From assembly GCA_043739785.1 (NCBI GenBank), contig JAYUDN010000048.1:1-19963 (forward strand): 19,963 nt of DNA, read 5' to 3'. Every line of letters begins with the position of its first letter. The first letter of the stretch is position 1. The stretch is from JAYUDN01 sp043739785. GTDB taxonomy: Bacteria; Patescibacteriota; Gracilibacteria; BD1-5; UBA2023. The position numbers and the translations under genes were made by a program. Shown one piece after another: positions 15,985-19,963 of this stretch. The notes beneath the pieces were generated by a model. It was not told the origin of the DNA, did not search any database, and was given only the letters and a program-made list of their open reading frames with translations.

Positions 15985-17016
15985 CTAAAACCCGGGGATA
16001 ATGTTTTCAATGGTAAACTTTTGCCCAGTTTTATCAATAAACCCGATTCCATCACCGAGTCTCATAAAACCCATCATGTCAAATGGAGTACGAAGGATGC
16101 TACTAACCCCGGTAGAACGATCGAGAAGTATCAAGATTCCAGTATTCGGTGGATAGTTTTGAAGTGATAACTTGGTCGAATCGGATGCATCGATATACCC
16201 CAGACGGTAGCGTGTATCAAGGTCAATCCAGTCAGTGTATCGAGGATTCCCTCGAAACTCAGTATGAACCCTCTCCATACTCCCTCTCTTGGTGGTGAGT
16301 ATGAGAGAGGTATTCTCCTTTCGAGCAAGGAGTATGGTATCGATGTGGGGAACAACCACCACCTCTCGAGTCTCAAGAAAAATAAGGGTATCCGTCGAAC
16401 CATTTGGGATAATATACACGCTTTTTGTCTGGTCAAGATATCCCTCACTGGCGAGATCCTTCAACTCATAGATTTTATTAAACACATCATTTTTAATAAT
16501 ACCTACCGCCCTTGTTGCGCCATCCTGGATTTCTACAAAAAGCTTTCCGACTTTTCGAATGAGGGGATGGAGAGTGATATTCGCATTTTTTGACTTCATA
16601 GTTTCTATGGTGGCTTCGTCCTCGAGAGTTGATCCACTCATATCTTTGATCGCTGGCGTTATCTTGAGTTCTGGATGGAAGGAAACCGTTTCATGAAGAT
16701 TCTCTCACCTCTTGATACTTCTCACTAGTGTCTGTGTTTCATATCCTGAAGCAGAAAGAATAATATCATATATAGCTGGTGGGAGCGGACCGATATCACA
16801 TGATTTCTGACAAGCCACTGATTTTCGAATTACTTTATCCGCGAGTGGAAGGTACGTATAGTTAAATTTCCCAGAAGCGTCAACTCGAAAATCGATATCC
16901 GAAGGAGTCTCGATAATAAATGAAGAGGTATTTGAGGAGATAAAATACCAATACATCCAGATAGGACCTCCGACGAGAATCAGTAGGATCAAGATGGCAA
17001 TGAGTCGAGCACGCAT
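15985..17016 (-). CDS. Membrane-anchored protein with PEGA-like domain (343 aa)
   Basis: ATG chosen at 17014-17016 (MRARLIAILILLILVGGP); an upstream TTG at 17032 is less likely. Ends with TAG/TAA-type stop at 15985. One membrane segment at residues 4-28 anchors it with the bulk outside. Residues about 35-100 (IETPSDIDFRVDASG, then SCDIGPLPPAIYDIILSASG YETQ) resemble a PEGA domain, a beta-sandwich of surface proteins. One TGA (16705) is Gly. The rest is beta-rich and regular (TLIFLETREVVVVPHIDTIL, GILILLDRSTGVSSIL), suggesting propeller-like repeats. It is divergent from the holB-like gene, with 61 bases between starts. Likely cell-surface; function unknown. Confidence 0.75.
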
Positions 17017-17028
17017 ATGGATTTTTAC

Positions 17029-17058
17029 TTGCAAAAAAATACTAAAACTACATTATAG
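17029..17058 (+). promoter_or_regulatory. Candidate promoter of the holB-tmk unit
   Basis: TTGCAA (17029-17034), 18-bp spacer, TTATAG (17053-17058), about 19 bases before the ATG at 17078. It must share the 61-base space between divergent starts with the promoter of the PEGA-like gene. Confidence 0.35.
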
Positions 17059-17077
17059 AAGAAATCAGAAAAAAACA

Positions 17078-17770
17078 ATGGCTCTTATCGATAGTATTAT
17101 TTCATCCATGCGAAACGGAGGTCACCCTCCCGCACTCATAATGAGTGAAGAAGATGCTCTTTTCACGATCAACACGATACGATGAGCCCATATATCCACT
17201 ATCGGGGATATCTACAGCGAGTGAATTGCCTGAGTATTTCTCTATGAAAAGGAGGAAGGGAAAAAAGAGCTGAGTATTGGTAGGGTGAGAGTGCTTCTTT
17301 CTGACATTTCGCTTTCATCGTACTCAGAAATTGCCATCTACATCATACGCGATATTGATCAGTGTTCCCTGCCAGCGATGAACGCACTCCTCAAAATCCT
17401 CGAAGATATTCCACCAGGAACTATCATCATTGGTACGGCCACAAAACAAGAATCCCTCCTCGAAACGATTCGATCACGTTCTATTATTATCTCGCTCAAT
17501 TCCACTGAGTATACTCCTCTCTCTTCGGAACTCCAGGAAGCAATACATCGCTATTCAGAGTGAAAAATACAGGATTTACTCCTTCTCCTCTATAAAGAAA
17601 AATTTTCTCGAGACGAAGCTATTGCTATTCTCGTGTGCTACTTCACTTGGGGAAAGGACTCACTTAATGCATCTAGTCTTAGTCGATTTGAAGAAAGTAT
17701 TGAAGCGCTTCTTCTCTCCAATGAACCCCCGAGAAATATATTAGATGATTTTTTCTTGCCAAAAATATAA
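17078..17770 (+). CDS. holB: DNA polymerase III delta-prime-like clamp-loader subunit, short (230 aa)
   Basis: ATG at 17078-17080, TAA at 17768-17770; four TGA codons are Gly. The AAA+ core signature is clear: SEIAIYIIRDIDQCSLPAMN, then ALLKILEDIPPGTIIIGTAT, KQESLLETIRSRSIIISL, matching the NALLKxLEEPP and TIxSRC regions of delta-prime and tau/gamma. No Walker A motif is present, as expected for delta-prime. The protein is about 100 residues shorter than E. coli HolB (334 aa); the C-terminal collar domain is reduced or absent. Proximity to tmk supports the identity, because tmk-holB is a conserved pair. It would help load the sliding clamp for the DnaE encoded in the same window. Confidence 0.8.
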
Positions 17771-17793
17771 AGTTACGTTTATAGTGGTATACT

Positions 17794-17817
17794 CTATACT
17801 CTAAGAGGTATAGTTTT
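17794..17817 (+). terminator. Weak intrinsic terminator after holB
   Basis: CTATAC and CT pair with AG and GTATAG around AAG, with one unpaired T, followed by TTTT. The stem is AT-rich and weak. The following tmk has its own strong promoter, so a break here makes sense. Confidence 0.4.
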
Positions 17818-17937
17818 AAACTCATTTTTCTATTCCTATAAAGAATTATAAGGGAGTCTAGTGGTTAGGATTCCTTGTATACAAAAATGAATCAGAAATA
17901 CAATACCATAAAATGCGAGTGAAAAATCCCGTTTCTT

Positions 17938-17966
17938 TTGACAAGGAAGGCCTCTCGTACTAATAT
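17938..17966 (+). promoter_or_regulatory. Strong sigma70-type promoter before tmk
   Basis: TTGACA (17938-17943), 17-bp spacer, TAATAT (17961-17966). It is the best promoter match in the window. The leader to the ATG at 17998 would be about 25 bases, so this transcript is not leaderless. The 167 bases before it (17771-17937) hold only the weak hairpin and no gene. Confidence 0.7.
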
Positions 17967-17997
17967 GTAGCTATATTTCCATCCACCAATATTCTAT

Positions 17998-18792
17998 ATG
18001 TCGAACGCGTCTCAAAAATCTTCCACTTCAAACCCTTCTAAAAGTCAAACCGCAGATACTACGCCAGGTAGTAAAAAATCTGAAGTGGTACGTCCATTCT
18101 TCTCCACAGAAGAACGCCCAGGTACGCTCATCATCGTAGAATGATCCGATGGATCTGGAAAATCAACCCAGCTTCTTATCGCTAAGAATCTCCTCGAATC
18201 CAATGGATTTTTCTGCGTTCATAGTATCTGGAACTCCTCACTCAAAATCCACGAAATGCAAAAACGGATGAAAAAGAGAGATCCTCACATGCCCGCAGCG
18301 GTTTTCGATATGATCTATGCTTCAGATTTTATGGAACGATATATCCTCGAAATGCGAGGTGCCCTGAAGGCTGGAATGGTGGTCCTCTGTGATCGATATA
18401 TGTATACTGCTCTCGCTCGATGATACGCTCGAGGACTCAAGATGGATCATCTCAAACCATTTTATGATCGATATTTTCCGACTCCGGATCTTGCCTTTTA
18501 CTTTCGAATCCCCGTAGAAATAGCAGCTCAGCGAGCGATTGGCCGCAATCCCCTCAAACACTATGAGGCTGGGATGGATGTCCGATACTCAGAAAATATC
18601 ATCGACAGTTTCAAAAAATTTCAAACCAAGGTTATTGAATGATACGATATCCTTGCTGAAGAAAATGGTATGCAGGTCATCGATGGTACTGCACCAGTAT
18701 ACAAGACGACTCCTCTCTTTGTCCACAAGATTGCTGAATACTTCGAAAAAAAATATGATGTGAAACTTATGGGAACTCATTATTCAAAGTAA
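17998..18792 (+). CDS. tmk: Thymidylate kinase (264 aa)
   Basis: Phosphorylates dTMP to dTDP. The P-loop is VEGSDGSGKSTQ at residues 47-58; G49 is encoded by TGA, strong evidence for code 25. The DRY motif appears as CDRYMYTALARGYARG (a second TGA there), the substrate part as PDLAFYFRIPVEIAAQRAIG, and GMDVRYSE follows in the LID region; a third TGA is in VIEGYDIL. The protein is longer than the usual ~210 aa, with a Ser/Thr/Lys-rich extension of about 42 residues before PGTLIIVEG; no Met inside allows a shorter start. Begins the tandem tmk pair; the next gene starts 33 bases after its TAA. Confidence 0.93.
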
Positions 18793-18825
18793 TCCACTTA
18801 TAAAAAATAATTAAACTAGCATATT

Positions 18826-19602
18826 ATGCGACCAAATATTAGTAATTGTCATGCGCTTCCTGGTACCCTTATCATTTTTGAAGGAGCAGACGGATCATGA
18901 AAAACCACTCAGATTGAGATGCTCAAGAAACTTCTCAATACCGAAGGACACAAGGTAAAAATATCTGATTGGAAGAGTTCATCTATCATCGGTGGATTCC
19001 TGAGTCAAAATGAAGCCCTGATGAAAGTCGATGAGCGTATCCTTCCTGAGACGAACCTCTTCCTTCAAGCAGCGGATCTCCTCTATCGCATCGAGAGAGA
19101 AATCATACCAGCTCTGAAGCTCGGGCAGATCGTGATCATGGATCGATGAGTTGAAACTCTACTCGTAAGGGGTCTCATGATCGGGATGAATGAAGATCAG
19201 CTTGTAAATGGACTTTTCTGGTGGAAAAATACTATATATAAGGAGCTCTTTGATAAAGCTATCACGATTCATATTGCGATCGATCTCGATACCTCCCTCG
19301 CACGACTCAGAAAACGAGCGATTAAGAATATCGAAACGACGACTCGCTGAAAAAGAGGAAAGGCAGAGTGAACCCTTCTCGCTCTTGATTTTATCAATAG
19401 CTTGATCTACTCTCCCGAATGAAAGAAAATGACCCGAAGTGATAAGAAGCTCTTTGCCAAGAAGACGCAAGAAAAAATTATCAATTTCTACAATATAGTA
19501 ATGACGAAAAACGAAAAACACACCATAAATATAAATGGTATTTGTTCAAAACGAGAGCTTCCTGCTATCTTGAAACGTCAAATTATCGATGTTATATTAT
19601 AA
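18826..19602 (+). CDS. Second thymidylate kinase-like protein (258 aa)
   Basis: Paralogue of the tmk at 17998. P-loop FEGADGSGKTTQ at residues 18-29, where the invariant Gly before the Lys (G25) is a TGA. The DRY-type motif is changed to IMDRGVETLLVRG, with the Tyr replaced by a TGA-coded Gly. The nucleotide-binding region HIAIDLDTSLARLRKRA and an unusual Lys-rich LID/C-terminal part (TTRGKRGKAEGTLLALDF; SDKKLFAKKTQEKIINFYNI) follow. Five TGA codons in total. It keeps the kinase fold signature but lacks the canonical DRY, so it may act on another deoxynucleotide. Same operon as tmk; followed by a terminator. Confidence 0.82.
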
Positions 19603-19619
19603 GGAGATACACTCTCCTT
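19601..19619 (+). other. Hairpin overlapping the stop codon of the second kinase
   Basis: AAGGAGA pairs perfectly with TCTCCTT around TACAC. It begins on the last bases of the TAA stop and precedes the T-run terminator at 19625-19651, perhaps helping to stop transcription or to protect the 3' end. The GGAGA arm is not followed by a start codon, so it is not read as a ribosome site. Confidence 0.45.
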
Positions 19620-19624
19620 CTCTC

Positions 19625-19651
19625 AATACTCCAGAAATGGGGTATTTTTTT
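19625..19651 (+). terminator. Rho-independent terminator of the tmk operon
   Basis: AATACTCC pairs with GGGGTATT (one T-G wobble) around AGAAAT, directly followed by seven T. It ends the tmk pair transcript before the next promoter. Confidence 0.85.
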
Positions 19652-19731
19652 ATGTCGGTAAACTTACCTATGAATAATAAATTATTATAAAATATATAGT
19701 GTAGTATGTCAATATAAAAGATTGGTGTTTC

Positions 19732-19760
19732 TTGACTCATAGAAATATACGTGTTAGGCT
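19732..19760 (+). promoter_or_regulatory. Promoter of the exported protein at 19794
   Basis: TTGACT (19732-19737), 17-bp spacer, TAGGCT (19755-19760). The leader to the ATG would be about 27 bases. Confidence 0.5.
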
Positions 19761-19793
19761 AAGAAAGTATCATAGTTCTTAACCAATACTCAT

Positions 19794-19963
19794 ATGCATA
19801 CAAATATTCGTAAGGCTCTTGCCTTGGCAGGGATTGCCTCTCTTTCTCTCTCGACTCTCGGAGCAAACGCTTCTCAGATCGGTACTGGTACTGTTACTGG
19901 AAGTGGTGCTCTCACCACGGCGGTCAACTGGAACGATGTGTTTCCAGGAACGGCAACTGGTAT
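19794..19963 (+). CDS. Start of an exported/surface protein (partial, 56 codons seen)
   Basis: ATG at 19794-19796; runs off the window. It has a signal peptide: MHTNIRKALALAGIASLSLS, then TLGANA, with likely cleavage before SQIG. The mature start is Gly/Thr-rich (GTGTVTGSGALTTAVNWNDV), typical of secreted structural or cell-surface proteins. All Gly here are GGN codons, with no TGA in the visible part, in contrast to its neighbours; abundant surface proteins often avoid rare codons. It has its own promoter and sits after a strong terminator. A surface-layer role is a guess. Confidence 0.7.
   Translation, partial: MHTNIRKALALAGIASLSLSTLGANASQIGTGTVTGSGALTTAVNWNDVFPGTATG

Noticed and set aside
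17856..17873. GTCTAGTGGTTAGGATTC, which resembles the D-arm of a tRNA-Glu
   Set aside because: No acceptor stem, anticodon arm or GTTCRAAYC T-arm can be folded around it.
1..19963. UGA as tryptophan (code 4), selenocysteine, or many frameshifted pseudogenes
   Set aside because: TGA falls on motif glycines, not Trp or Cys; TGG is used for Trp; every gene still ends cleanly at TAA or TAG with full family length.
1..19963. CRISPR array
   Set aside because: No set of three or more regularly spaced identical repeats was seen; the repeats found are the pairs listed above.

Overview
The window comes from a bacterium that reads UGA as glycine (genetic code 25), as known in the Candidate Phyla Radiation lineages Gracilibacteria (BD1-5) and Absconditabacteria (SR1). 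Under the standard code almost every gene breaks into fragments. Reading TGA as Gly joins the fragments, in one frame each and ending at TAA or TAG, into full-length proteins. TGA then falls on near-invariant glycines: the Walker A glycines of two thymidylate kinases, the GKGGK hairpin of a Xer recombinase, the S4 motif of a pseudouridine synthase and the WGDSFW motif of an IS200-type transposase. TGG still encodes Trp, so this is not code 4. All coordinates below use code 25.

Layout. 1-2918: the possible end of a gene, two secreted proteins on the minus strand, a TnpA-only IS200/IS605 element with both hairpin ends, and a secreted protein on the plus strand. 3108-7016 (minus): complete DnaE, the replicative polymerase, with a degenerate PHP domain. 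7152-7736: NUDIX hydrolase. 7774-7972: a palindromic repeat and a short direct repeat. 7971-9272 (minus): M29-like aminopeptidase. 9273-9740: no confident gene, but an operator-like palindrome and a 28-bp 11-6-11 inverted repeat that looks like a dif site. 9741-10709 (minus): unknown protein. 10974-12083: Xer-type tyrosine recombinase. 12160-12447: small Cys-containing protein that overlaps, tail to tail, an RsuA/RluB-family pseudouridine synthase (12444-13223, minus). 13312-14057: two small membrane proteins joined by TAATG. 14089-14883 (minus): AbiEi-like winged-helix protein with a repeated operator. 15106-17016 (minus): TatD nuclease and a PEGA-like membrane-anchored protein. 17078-19602: short clamp-loader delta-prime and two tandem thymidylate kinases. 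19794-end: start of an exported protein.

How the genes fit together. DNA replication and nucleotide supply dominate: DnaE, HolB-like delta-prime, two Tmk proteins, TatD, Xer with a candidate dif, and a NUDIX house-cleaning enzyme. The tatD/holB/tmk neighbourhood matches the tmk-holB-tatD cluster known in many bacteria and supports those calls. Several genes have a -10 hexamer only 6-11 nt before the ATG and no Shine-Dalgarno sequence, which suggests leaderless or near-leaderless mRNAs. No tRNA, rRNA or CRISPR array was seen.
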